Source: Sulfurimonas sp. UBA2011
Lineage (GTDB): Bacteria; Campylobacterota; Campylobacteria; Campylobacterales; Sulfurimonadaceae
Length of the DNA: 64,000 nt
Reading direction: 5' to 3'
Assembly: GCA_002335055.1 (NCBI GenBank)
Contig: DDCH01000007.1
Span: 57,972-121,971 of the forward strand
Positions within the stretch are counted from its first letter, which is position 1, and each line of letters opens with the position of its first letter. A program made the position numbers and the translations under genes. The notes beneath the pieces were generated by a model, which searched no databases, had not been told where the DNA came from, and saw nothing but the letters and a program-made list of their open reading frames with translations. Below are positions 28,106 to 36,855 of the stretch, one piece after another.

Positions 28106-28111
28106 TATAAT
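28106..28111 (+). promoter_or_regulatory. -10 element, probable leaderless start of the soluble histidine kinase
   Basis: TATAAT preceded by TTTTTTTG, ending 8 bases before ATG at 28120. No ribosome site lies between. Confidence 0.5.
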
Positions 28112-28119
28112 CTATTAAC

Positions 28120-29073
28120 ATGAACAATAATCCTTTTGCAAATACTAATTCAGTCATAAAACGAAGAGAAAATCCGAGAGGAAAATATGCTCAACTTAAT
28201 ACTGAAGATTTATTAGATGCTGTAAAGCTAAGTGCAAATTCTCTGCACCGTGGTTACTTAGATATACTACTTGAAATATTTCTCTTTAGATATAATGAAA
28301 AACAAACTGCACTTGACCAACTCAACCAAAACTTAGAAGAGAGAATAGCACTACAACTAAAACTAGCACAAGATGCTCAAAAACGCTACGAACAACAAGC
28401 AAAAATGGCTGCCATGGGTGAGATGATGGATGCTGTGGCACACCAATGGAAACAACCTCTAAATGCTATCTCCATGATGTCTGATATGCTGGTCGATGAC
28501 TTCTCAGGTGAGCTTGTAAACCAAGAGTACTTAGATGAGTTTTCTCAAGACATCCAGACACAAATACAACATATGGTGAGTACACTCACAGAGTTTAGAA
28601 ACTTTTTTCGTCCAAAAGAGACGAAAGAGAGTTTTGGTGTAAAACGCTCACTCTCCTCTGTTTTAATTCTTGTAAATGATGAATTTATGAAAAACAATAT
28701 AAATATCCATATCGAAAGTGACCAAGAAATTCTAATATTTGGAATTGAGAATGAATTTAAACACCTTGTATTAAACATTATAAACAATGCAAAAGATGCT
28801 TTTAACGAACAAGATATAAAAGTACGTGATATCTATATAAACTTTTCCAAAACTGAAGCTATGATATCTTTACACATTAGAGATAATGCCGGTGGCATTC
28901 CAGCTAAAGTGATACAGCATATCTTTAAACCAGAAGTGACTACCAAAGTTGATGGTAAAGGTACGGGAATTGGTCTGTATATGAGTACACAGATAGCCGA
29001 GAAACTCGGTGGAACTCTTAGTGTAAAAAATGTAGAAGATGGTGCAATGTTCTCACTTGAAGTCCCGCTATAA
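28120..29073 (+). CDS. Soluble sensor histidine kinase (orphan)
   Basis: A 317-aa kinase without membrane segments. Residues 60-97 are a coiled coil, followed by H108 in DAVAHQWKQPLNAIS, an H-box variant common in Campylobacterota hybrid-like kinases. The HATPase domain has NIINNAKDAF, DNAGGIP and GTGIGLYMSTQI. The first 55 residues have no recognised sensor domain, so its signal would be cytoplasmic or supplied by a partner. No response regulator is adjacent. Confidence 0.88.
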   Translation: MNNNPFANTNSVIKRRENPRGKYAQLNTEDLLDAVKLSANSLHRGYLDILLEIFLFRYNEKQTALDQLNQNLEERIALQLKLAQDAQKRYEQQAKMAAMGEMMDAVAHQWKQPLNAISMMSDMLVDDFSGELVNQEYLDEFSQDIQTQIQHMVSTLTEFRNFFRPKETKESFGVKRSLSSVLILVNDEFMKNNINIHIESDQEILIFGIENEFKHLVLNIINNAKDAFNEQDIKVRDIYINFSKTEAMISLHIRDNAGGIPAKVIQHIFKPEVTTKVDGKGTGIGLYMSTQIAEKLGGTLSVKNVEDGAMFSLEVPL

Positions 29074-29082
29074 AAAGACACT

Positions 29083-29424
29083 CTAAAACTTATAACCCAC
29101 ACCACTAAAAATTTGATGTATCATAGACCGATGTCCCGTAGTAGTTTGATAACTCAGAAGATTGATACGGTAGACCAAAAGAACTTAGTAAGAAAAATCT
29201 CCCCATGCATCATGTCTCGCTTCTATATTCGCTACACTATAGGAGCCAAATATATAAGGAGCTAAAGTGACTTTATCTTTAGAGTTTACATAATTTTTAC
29301 TTGGAACTTTTGCCCCCACACCCCATAAACCTTACATTTGTTCCACTACAGTATCAACAACTGAACTAGAGAAAAGTGTAAGAGGAAGGATAAAGTATAA
29401 AATAAAGATTATTTTCAAAGACAT
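29083..29424 (-). pseudogene. MipA/OmpV-like outer-membrane protein, degraded
   Basis: An ATG at 29424 opens a good signal peptide (KIIFILYFILPLTLFSSS), then a TAG. The same frame continues GLWGVGAKVPSKNYVNSKD and VTLAPYIFGSYSVANIEAR, typical of the first strands of MipA/OmpV-family proteins. After a frameshift come GLPYQSSELSNYY, like the family's conserved L-x-x-Y-Y region, and finally a barrel end FSGVGYKF with TAG at 29083. The remnant is about 114 codons, so a large middle part has also been deleted. Confidence 0.75.
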
Positions 29425-29461
29425 CCCTTTTGTTTGATGCAAATAGTATATCAAAATAGGA

Positions 29462-29467
29462 TATAAT
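29462..29467 (+). promoter_or_regulatory. -10 element upstream of leuA
   Basis: TATAAT in GGATATAATTTCG, 62 bases before the leuA ATG, leaving a leader of about 55 bases. I saw no leader peptide with leucine codons in it. Confidence 0.5.
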
Positions 29468-29529
29468 TTCGAACTTAATAACAGATGTAAGAGTGTGTTA
29501 TTATAAAATTTCAAGTTAAAGGGTTCTTT

Positions 29530-31191
29530 ATGAATCAAACAATTCCTAAGGGTAAGTACAGAGCTTATCCAGCTATAGAGTTACCAAACAGAGTTTGGCC
29601 TACAAAAACAATTACAAATGCTCCTGTATGGTGTAGTGTAGATTTACGTGATGGTAATCAAGCACTAATTAACCCAATGGATATGACTAAAAAACTTGAA
29701 CTTTTTACACTCTTACTCAAACTCGGATTTAAAGAAATAGAGGTAGGTTTTCCTTCTGCTTCAAAAGTCGAGTTTGATTTTTTACGCCGTTTAGTAAATG
29801 ATAATTTAATTCCTGATGATGTTACAGTTCAGGTCTTAGTCCAAGCACGTGAGCACTTAATAGCAAAAACTTTTGAAGCACTTAAGGGTGTAAAAAAAGC
29901 TACTGTACATTTATATAACTCAACATCTGTTGCTCAAAGAAAGATAGTCTTTGGCAAAAGCAAAGAAGAGATAACTGCTTTAGCATTAGCTGGAGTTGAA
30001 ATTGTAAAAGATTATGAGAAAGAGCATGATGGTAAAATATTTTTAGAGTATTCTCCTGAGAGTTTTACAGGTACTGAACTTGAATTTGCTGCGGATATCT
30101 CTAATGCTGTCACAGCTTGTTGGGGTATAAGTGCTGAGCGTAAGGTTATCATTAACTTACCAGCAACAGTTGAAATGGCTACACCAAATATTTATGCTGA
30201 TCAGATAGAGTGGATGTCTAGACACCTAGACAACCGTGAGAATGTAATTATATCAACTCACACTCATAATGACAGAGGAACTTCAGTTGCGGCAACTGAA
30301 CTTGCACTTTTAGCAGGTGCCGATAGAGTTGAAGGTACACTTTTAAGTAATGGTGAGAGAACGGGTAATGTAGATATCATTACACTAGCACTTAACCTTA
30401 CAACACAGGGTGTGGATTCTAAACTAGACTTTACAAACATCGATGAAGTTTTAGCAATTGTTGAGCGATGTACTGAGATAGACACTCATGTACGACATCC
30501 TTATGTTGGGGAACTTGTATACACTGCGTTTAGTGGTTCTCATCAAGATGCCATAAACAAGGGTCTTGCATATCAAAAGAGTAAAAAAGATGAACTTTGG
30601 GAAGTTCCATACTTACCAATTGACCCTGCTGATGTTGGTCGTTCTTATGAGTCAGTTATCCGTATAAACTCTCAATCTGGAAAAGGTGGAGTCGCTTACA
30701 TCTTAGAAAAAGAGTATGGTTATCAACTACCAAAACCTATGCATCCTGAAATAGGAAATATAGTTCAAGCAGTTACAGATGAGAAAGGACAAGTCCTGAG
30801 TTCTAAAGAAATTTTTGCAATCTTTGAAGCTACATACTTCAAGCTTAAAGAAAGTATATCTCTAGTAGACTTTACTCTCACATCAGATAATAAAATATCA
30901 AAATGTACACTTACATATATGTACAATGGTAAAGAGATTACAGCACAAGGTGAAGGTAATGGTCCTATTGATGCTTGTAAAAGTGCATTAATGAAGAACT
31001 ATGCACATGAGTTTAGTATCAACTCATATTCAGAACATTCTTGTGGTGAGAAAAGCAGTGCTACGGCTGTGGCTTATATAGAGTTACAAACACAAGACAT
31101 AAGTTCTTGTTTTGGAGCAGGTAAAGATAGTGATATAGCAACTGCTTCTATTAAAGCAATGTTTTGTGCACTTAATAGGGCTTTTAACTAA
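29530..31191 (+). CDS. leuA: 2-isopropylmalate synthase, long (type 2) form
   Basis: First committed step of leucine synthesis: acetyl-CoA plus 2-oxoisovalerate. 553 aa, the longer LeuA2-like class. Catalytic TIM barrel with WCSVDLRDGNQAL near residue 33 and the metal-binding STHTHNDRGT near residue 240; a C-terminal regulatory domain (about 430-553) ends with SDIATASIKAMFCALNRAF. AAAGGG precedes the ATG. It is followed after 11 bases by carbonic anhydrase. Confidence 0.95.
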   Translation: MNQTIPKGKYRAYPAIELPNRVWPTKTITNAPVWCSVDLRDGNQALINPMDMTKKLELFTLLLKLGFKEIEVGFPSASKVEFDFLRRLVNDNLIPDDVTVQVLVQAREHLIAKTFEALKGVKKATVHLYNSTSVAQRKIVFGKSKEEITALALAGVEIVKDYEKEHDGKIFLEYSPESFTGTELEFAADISNAVTACWGISAERKVIINLPATVEMATPNIYADQIEWMSRHLDNRENVIISTHTHNDRGTSVAATELALLAGADRVEGTLLSNGERTGNVDIITLALNLTTQGVDSKLDFTNIDEVLAIVERCTEIDTHVRHPYVGELVYTAFSGSHQDAINKGLAYQKSKKDELWEVPYLPIDPADVGRSYESVIRINSQSGKGGVAYILEKEYGYQLPKPMHPEIGNIVQAVTDEKGQVLSSKEIFAIFEATYFKLKESISLVDFTLTSDNKISKCTLTYMYNGKEITAQGEGNGPIDACKSALMKNYAHEFSINSYSEHSCGEKSSATAVAYIELQTQDISSCFGAGKDSDIATASIKAMFCALNRAFN

Positions 31192-31202
31192 AAGGAAAAC
31201 AT

Positions 31203-31790
31203 ATGAATAAGTTATCTCAAATATTTGAAGATAATAAGTCATGGGCAAAAGATATTCTTTGTGCAGATCCTGAGTTTTTTAACTCCCTTGCAACACAACA
31301 AAATCCAGATTACCTCTGGATAGGTTGTGCCGATAGCCGTGTTCCCGCAAACCAAATTATGAACCTTCCCCCTGGTGATGTTTTTGTTCACCGTAATATC
31401 GCAAATGTAATCGTCCACACTGATTTAAATGCTCTCTCAGTTATACAGTATGCTGTAGAAGTACTAGAAGTAAAACATATTATCGTTTGCGGTCATTATG
31501 GCTGTGGTGGTGTTAAAGCTTCAATGGATGAGGTACAACATGGTCTTATAGATAACTGGTTACGCCATATAAAAGATGTCCAGCGTCTTCATGAGACAGA
31601 ATTAAAAACTTTTACGAACGAGACACAGAAGTTTGACAGACTCTGTGAACTTAATGTTTTAGAGCAGGTTCGAAATGTCAAGAATACTACTATTGTAAAA
31701 AATGCTCTTAGTAATGGTAAAGAGTTGCATGTACATGCTTGGATTTATGATATTAAAGATGGTCTCTTAAAAGATTTAAAACTCTCCTAA
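31203..31790 (+). CDS. Beta-class carbonic anhydrase
   Basis: Zinc enzyme converting CO2 to bicarbonate, 195 aa. Zinc ligands and catalytic dyad lie in WIGCADSRVPANQI (Cys, Asp-Arg) and IIVCGHYGCGGVKA (His, Cys). A little shorter than the usual 205-220 aa at the C-terminus but all core elements are present. AAAGGA precedes the ATG. Its place right after leuA may be chance, though bicarbonate is needed by carboxylases in an autotroph. Confidence 0.94.
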   Translation: MNKLSQIFEDNKSWAKDILCADPEFFNSLATQQNPDYLWIGCADSRVPANQIMNLPPGDVFVHRNIANVIVHTDLNALSVIQYAVEVLEVKHIIVCGHYGCGGVKASMDEVQHGLIDNWLRHIKDVQRLHETELKTFTNETQKFDRLCELNVLEQVRNVKNTTIVKNALSNGKELHVHAWIYDIKDGLLKDLKLS

Positions 31791-31812
31791 AAAGTGGAAA
31801 ATACTTTTGAGA

Positions 31813-33840
31813 CTACCATAATAATTCTTCTTCGGGGTCTGAAATTTGCTCCACTCTTGGTGGTCTAGATATATCACTGAAGTACTCCATTCTTTTACCA
31901 ACATGAACTTCCGTAATACCATCAGGAACATCAAATTTTCTTTTAATCTGAGGATAAAGTTTTAATGTCTTTTGGTAAAAACTTCTAAATGCAGGTCCAG
32001 CTATTTTTCCACCTGTTTCATGCTTATACATAGGTGTATTATCATCATTTCCAAACCAAACAACTGTTGTAATTGTTGGTGAGTAACCAGCCAGCCAACC
32101 ATCGACATTTGAGTTTGTTGTTCCTGTTTTTGCTGCAAGTTCCAAACCTCTCACACGAGCACGCCTTGCTGTTCCATGGTTTACAACATCACGAAGAATT
32201 GTAGTCATAATATACGACTGCGTTGGAATCGAAGTTATATGACTTATCTCCTGTTTCTCATAGATAGTCTGATTATCTCTATCTATACTCTCAATTAAAT
32301 GTGCTTTTACTTGAACGCCATAGTTTGAAAATGAAGTATAAACCTCTGCTAACTGAAGTGGTGACATAGACATAGTTCCAAGAGAGATAGACAAATCTCT
32401 TGGAATATGTTTAATATTAAACTTTTTAAGTTCTCTAAGGAGATTATTTAAACCTATATCATTTACGAGGTTAATCGTCGCAAGGTTACGCGAATGTACA
32501 AGAGCTTCTCTAAGTGTCACTAAACCCTTATAGTTTTTCTCATAGTTCTTTGGTCTCCACTTCATCTCTTCGCCATCTTTTTCATATGAATATGTTTTTG
32601 CTATATCTACCAACTCAGTTGCTCCACTAAAGCCAAGGTCAATAGCCACTTGGTAGATAAAGGGTTTAAATGCTGATCCAGGTTGACGTCTCCCTTGTGT
32701 AGCACGATTATATGAACTCACCTTGTAATCACAACTCCCTACAAGTGTTAAGATATTTCCACTTGCCGAATCAAGAGAAACTAAAGCACCATTGAACTGA
32801 GTCATATTTACATCTTGTAATTCAAAAATATCATCTTGGGTTGGATCCTTTATTTCTTGAAATTTAGCAAGTTTTTTTAAGTCCTTTTCTTTGTACTTTT
32901 CTATGCGTTTAAGTGACTCCTCGTAAGCAAATGTAAGGGATTCTCTAGCTGCAACTTGTAGTCTGAGATCAATGGTAGTGTAGATTTCATAACCACCAGT
33001 TTTTAAATCACTTATATTCATATCTCTAAATCTACGTGCCACTTCATCCACTATAAATGGGGCTCTGTTTTGTGTAAGTGTGCCATGAAATACTTTTGGG
33101 TTCTCTACTAAAGCACTCTCATATGTTGTGTCGTCTATCCAACCTAAAACATGCATTCTTTTTATAACACGGTTTGCTCTACCCATAGAAATATCATAGT
33201 TTTTTGTAGGGGCATATGTACTTGGAGCTTTTGGAAGGCCTACTAGGATTGCCATCTCTTTGAGTGTTAAATCATTTAAGTCTTTATGAAAGTAACCATC
33301 TGCAGCTGTTTTTATACCATAATACCCATGGCCATAATATATTTCATTAAGGTAACATTCTAGGATTTGCTCTTTACTTAATGCTCTCTCTATCTTAATG
33401 GCATATATAGCCTCTTTAATCTTACGTGAAAGTTTCTTCTCTCGTGTGAGTAATACATTTTTTACTAACTGCTGTGTAATGGTACTCGCACCTTCAACAG
33501 CTTTTCCTGCACGTATAACTTTTATAGCTGCACGAAATATCGCATCTATATTTATCCCAGGGTGTTCAAAGAATGTAGTATCTTCTATAGCCACAAGTGC
33601 TTCAATAATACGAGGAGGAATTTCATCAAATTGTGCATAATATCTATGCTTTGTTTTAAAAATATTTGCTATTTTTTTTCCATCTTTATCATATATTCTA
33701 CTTGTTAGCTCTGGTTTATAATCCACAAGTTTTGATATATCATAATCATATGAACTTAAAAAGTATCCGACTAAAATAAAAGGTGATATAAAACCTATAA
33801 TTGCTAAACTTATTAAAATTTTCTTGAAATATTTTCTCAT
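31813..33840 (-). CDS. Penicillin-binding protein 1A (bifunctional)
   Basis: Makes and cross-links peptidoglycan, 675 aa. One N-terminal membrane helix (about 8-28), a GT51 transglycosylase with EDTTFFEHPGI, ASTITQQLVKN and KIKEAIYAIKIE, then a transpeptidase with the active Ser in GSAFKPF, SRN and KTGTT. The 4-base overlap with the upstream ABC ATPase gene suggests a shared transcript with it and the bioF-like gene. Confidence 0.94.
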   Translation of the reverse strand: MRKYFKKILISLAIIGFISPFILVGYFLSSYDYDISKLVDYKPELTSRIYDKDGKKIANIFKTKHRYYAQFDEIPPRIIEALVAIEDTTFFEHPGINIDAIFRAAIKVIRAGKAVEGASTITQQLVKNVLLTREKKLSRKIKEAIYAIKIERALSKEQILECYLNEIYYGHGYYGIKTAADGYFHKDLNDLTLKEMAILVGLPKAPSTYAPTKNYDISMGRANRVIKRMHVLGWIDDTTYESALVENPKVFHGTLTQNRAPFIVDEVARRFRDMNISDLKTGGYEIYTTIDLRLQVAARESLTFAYEESLKRIEKYKEKDLKKLAKFQEIKDPTQDDIFELQDVNMTQFNGALVSLDSASGNILTLVGSCDYKVSSYNRATQGRRQPGSAFKPFIYQVAIDLGFSGATELVDIAKTYSYEKDGEEMKWRPKNYEKNYKGLVTLREALVHSRNLATINLVNDIGLNNLLRELKKFNIKHIPRDLSISLGTMSMSPLQLAEVYTSFSNYGVQVKAHLIESIDRDNQTIYEKQEISHITSIPTQSYIMTTILRDVVNHGTARRARVRGLELAAKTGTTNSNVDGWLAGYSPTITTVVWFGNDDNTPMYKHETGGKIAGPAFRSFYQKTLKLYPQIKRKFDVPDGITEVHVGKRMEYFSDISRPPRVEQISDPEEELLW

Positions 33841-34526
33841 ATTCTAAATTCCCTATTGGCAAAGTTTGCCTCTATTAATATTTTTGTATAGTCTGTTTTT
33901 GGCGAAGTTATCACAGTATCCATCAAACCACTCTCTATAACTTTTCCTTCTTTAATTACACATATATGTTTACATAAATTCTTTGCAGATACGATATCAT
34001 GTGTTACAAAAAGCATTTTAAAACCCTCTTGTATCTGTAATGTTTTAAGCAAGTCTATAATCATAACACGAGTCGATGGGTCTAGCGCTGTAGTGGGTTC
34101 ATCAAGAAGTAAAAGTTTGGGCTTATTACTCAGAGCCATTGCAATAACTACACGTTGGAGTTGTCCACCCGAGAGTTCTGGAGGGAACCTATCAAGTAAG
34201 TCATGACTTAAACCAACACTATCAAAAAGTTCTTTTACTCTATTTTCATCTATAAAAAACTGTTTATTAATTTTTGTAAGAGGTGAGAGTGCTGTAAAAG
34301 GATTTTGTGGTATAAATGCCACACTTTTACCAGCTATAAGTTCAAAGTCTGAGCTACATTCCAAGTCTAAACTCATTTCACTAGGTAACATTCCAAGCAG
34401 TGCTTTAAGTGTTAAACTTTTTCCACTACCACTCTGTCCAACAAGTGCTAAAGATGAGGCTATGTCAAATGCGATGTTTACTAAAACATCTTTATTTATC
34501 ATGATTTTTAATTTACTTATTTTCAT
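33837..34526 (-). CDS. ABC transporter ATP-binding protein, peptide/nickel type
   Basis: A 229-aa nucleotide-binding subunit. Walker A GQSGSGKS near residue 31, Q-loop FIPQNPFTALSPL, signature LSGGQLQR, Walker B LLLLDEPTTALD and switch His in FVTHD. The NPFTALSPL segment is characteristic of DppD/OppD/NikD-type subunits. It is shorter than usual (about 260-330 aa) and no permease or binding protein is adjacent, so its partner must be elsewhere or it is a stand-alone relic. Its start overlaps the bioF-like stop by one base. Confidence 0.85.
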   Translation of the reverse strand: MKISKLKIMINKDVLVNIAFDIASSLALVGQSGSGKSLTLKALLGMLPSEMSLDLECSSDFELIAGKSVAFIPQNPFTALSPLTKINKQFFIDENRVKELFDSVGLSHDLLDRFPPELSGGQLQRVVIAMALSNKPKLLLLDEPTTALDPSTRVMIIDLLKTLQIQEGFKMLFVTHDIVSAKNLCKHICVIKEGKVIESGLMDTVITSPKTDYTKILIEANFANREFRI

Positions 34527-35620
34527 TACTTTATTCTAACCAATTCTTGACATAAAGCTCTTAACTCATCTTTGCTTTGACCTAAACGAGCAATGAGTCT
34601 TATTATTGCTTTAGCTACGGTAGGCTGGCGTATCCCTCCTACACTGTATCCCAATGTAGATAACTCTTTTTTTATCTCTAAAACTTTTTTATTATTTCCT
34701 ATAACTATAGGCACAATTAATCCACTTATATTTATGCCTAGTTCATCAAACACTATTGTCTGTCTCGCTTGTATTTCTTCTCTTAGTTCATTTTGATGTG
34801 CTAAAATATATTTAAGAGATTGATGTGCCAAAAGTGTGTCATATAAAGAAAGAGATGTTGCATAAATGATTGGTTTAGCACGGTTGATCAAATACTCAAC
34901 TATATGCCCAGAGCTTAAGATAAAAGCTCCAAAACTTCCATATGCCTTACCCAATGTTCCCATTTTTATGTGGTTAGCTTTCGGGCTAATACCATACAAG
35001 TCAAACACACCCATAAGCTTATCCCCAACAACACCACTACTGTGTGCCTCATCTACAATTAAAATAGCATCATTTTTATCACAAATAGAAAAAACTTCTT
35101 TTGGACATAAGTCGCCATCCATAGAGTATATACCCTCAACTGCTACAATGCAGCGTTTAGCATTTGAGTTTTCAAGTAGTTGGCCTAATTCCTTCATATC
35201 ATTATGCTTAAAAAATGTAACATTTACAGACTTTAAGTTACTTGCCAAAACTCCAGAGGCATGATATAACTCATCCATAAAAAGTTCATCACCTTTTCGC
35301 ACAAGGGATTCTATAAGTCCAATATTTGCATTAAACCCACTGCCTAAAACAACAGCTGCTTCAAAGGAGTTCGCCTGGCACAAAGCATATTCAAAGTCTT
35401 TATGTATCTGGTGATAACCATTTACAAGCATAGAAGCTTTGGAACTATGAGAGTGTAAGTTATCAAGTATTTGTGTAGTTTGTTTATGTAGAGAGTTTAT
35501 ATGCGAGAGTCCAAGGTAATCATTTGAAGCAAAATCAAGTTTAGAGTCATCACTTATCTCTCTTGTTCTATATCTCCCTGATTTGCGAAGTGCATTTAGC
35601 TCTCCCTCATAAAACATCAT
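34526..35620 (-). CDS. bioF: 8-amino-7-oxononanoate synthase-like PLP enzyme
   Basis: Alpha-oxoamine synthase, 364 aa. It shows FASNDYLGLSH at the start, ILVDEAHSSGVVG and the PLP lysine in KMGTLGKAYGSFGAF. It most resembles BioF (pimeloyl thioester plus alanine, biotin synthesis); glycine C-acetyltransferase is an alternative. The first two ATG codons overlap the stop of the GGDEF remnant upstream. Confidence 0.88.
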   Translation of the reverse strand: MMFYEGELNALRKSGRYRTREISDDSKLDFASNDYLGLSHINSLHKQTTQILDNLHSHSSKASMLVNGYHQIHKDFEYALCQANSFEAAVVLGSGFNANIGLIESLVRKGDELFMDELYHASGVLASNLKSVNVTFFKHNDMKELGQLLENSNAKRCIVAVEGIYSMDGDLCPKEVFSICDKNDAILIVDEAHSSGVVGDKLMGVFDLYGISPKANHIKMGTLGKAYGSFGAFILSSGHIVEYLINRAKPIIYATSLSLYDTLLAHQSLKYILAHQNELREEIQARQTIVFDELGINISGLIVPIVIGNNKKVLEIKKELSTLGYSVGGIRQPTVAKAIIRLIARLGQSKDELRALCQELVRIK

Positions 35621-35766
35621 CCAATAATAACCTTATTTCGTCCTGTATCTTTGGCTCTGTATAGTGCCGTATCTGCGCGTTTAAAGATACTCTGAGCATC
35701 ATCACCTTTTTCATACTCAACTATCCCAAAACATAGTATATTGTTTAACTCTAAAAGATCATTCAT
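35617..35766 (-). pseudogene. C-terminal remnant of a GGDEF (diguanylate cyclase) domain
   Basis: Forty-nine codons between maf and the bioF-like gene. The product keeps the last part of a GGDEF domain: FGIVEYEKGDDAQ, then FKRADTALYRAKDTGRNKVII and a TGA. That is the usual S-x-G-I-A...A-D-x-A-L-Y-x-A-K-x-x-G-R-N pattern, but the GGDEF catalytic motif and everything before it are gone. An ATG at 35766 opens the frame, inside the 3' end of maf. It cannot be active; it may survive as a translational bridge between maf and bioF. Confidence 0.85.
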
Positions 35767-36319
35767 GTGGCTGCTCCATAAATATTTTTAAGACTTCTAC
35801 ACTCAAACCCATTGCTGTCGACTCAAATCCTCGCACCTCTTTTATATAAGACTTACAAAAGCCCTCAACCATACAAGCACCAGCTTTTCCTCTCCACTCA
35901 CCACTTTGTAAGTATTTATCTAAAGCCTCTGGGTCAAATGCTTTAAATAAATAATCAGTTTGTGAGATATCTATTATCTTTTTAGACTTTGAGTGATATA
36001 TCATACAAGTAATGATAGATGTGACATTATCACTCTGTGTCAGTAAAATATCTCTAGCCATATCGACAGAACTTGCTTTACGTAAGATTTTTCCCTGTGA
36101 GGTAACAACTGTATCTGCTACAAGTAGTGGCATATCCTCGTAACCAAAAGCTTTAATATTCGCTTCATACTTTCCTAACGTTGCTTGATATACAAAGTTT
36201 TTTGCAGATGAGGAAATTATTTTTTCTTCATCAAAATCAACACTCTCTTGAACAAATGCCACACCTGCATTTCTTAGTAGCATTGAACGAGTCTGAGAAG
36301 AAGAAGCGAGGCGAAGCAT
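35759..36319 (-). CDS. maf: Maf-family nucleotide pyrophosphatase
   Basis: A 186-aa house-cleaning enzyme that hydrolyses non-canonical nucleoside triphosphates. It begins LRLASSSQTRSMLLRNAG, the Maf phosphate-binding start, with VADTVVTSQGKILRKA and the GEWRGKAGACMVEG block further on. Normal length. Its stop overlaps a GGDEF remnant, and its start overlaps the stop of the preceding membrane-protein gene by one base, so it sits in the alaS transcript. Confidence 0.92.
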   Translation of the reverse strand: MLRLASSSQTRSMLLRNAGVAFVQESVDFDEEKIISSSAKNFVYQATLGKYEANIKAFGYEDMPLLVADTVVTSQGKILRKASSVDMARDILLTQSDNVTSIITCMIYHSKSKKIIDISQTDYLFKAFDPEALDKYLQSGEWRGKAGACMVEGFCKSYIKEVRGFESTAMGLSVEVLKIFMEQPHE

Positions 36320-36855
36320 TAGTATGCATTCCTTAAAAAAACACCCATATAAATAGCTATGATACCAAGGATAATGTTAAGAGGAACCATATACTTTCCG
36401 ATACGACTAAGTTTAGCTTTTGCACCTCTTGTATCACCCTTATCTAAAAGTTTATCTGCTTGTGATCTAAAGATAGCCATAAGTGCTAAGTTCATAGCCA
36501 TAAGCATCCAGATAGCCTCTTTTATATGTATCATATTGTAAAGAACCATAGCTGCTTCATCGATTACATTGTGATCCCCATCTACAGCTGCCTCACGAAA
36601 TCCAAGTCCAACAGCCATGATGACAGCTGTAATAATTAAAATAATAACAAAAGGAGTTACTATAACAAAAAGACGTTTTAATGCATGAGAAATTCTCTCT
36701 AATCTATTTAAAGGCGACTCTATATGGATAAAAGAGTTATGTGCAGCATAACGCATAGCAATCATACCACCAACCCAAACTACAGCTGATATTACATGTA
36801 AAAAGACTATTGGTGTTCTATAATCTGCAAAAATTTCGTATATTAATTCTTTCAT
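36319..36855 (-). CDS. CopD-like/DUF-type integral membrane protein
   Basis: A 178-aa protein with about four membrane helices. The first holds IVFLHVISAVVWVGGMIAMRY, the HxxxxxxWxGG pattern of the CopD/HemJ-like superfamily, where the His is often a heme or metal ligand; a second His lies in MIHIKEAIW. The function cannot be set by sequence. It begins on the last base of the alaS stop and is co-translated with alaS and maf. Confidence 0.75.
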   Translation of the reverse strand: MKELIYEIFADYRTPIVFLHVISAVVWVGGMIAMRYAAHNSFIHIESPLNRLERISHALKRLFVIVTPFVIILIITAVIMAVGLGFREAAVDGDHNVIDEAAMVLYNMIHIKEAIWMLMAMNLALMAIFRSQADKLLDKGDTRGAKAKLSRIGKYMVPLNIILGIIAIYMGVFLRNAY

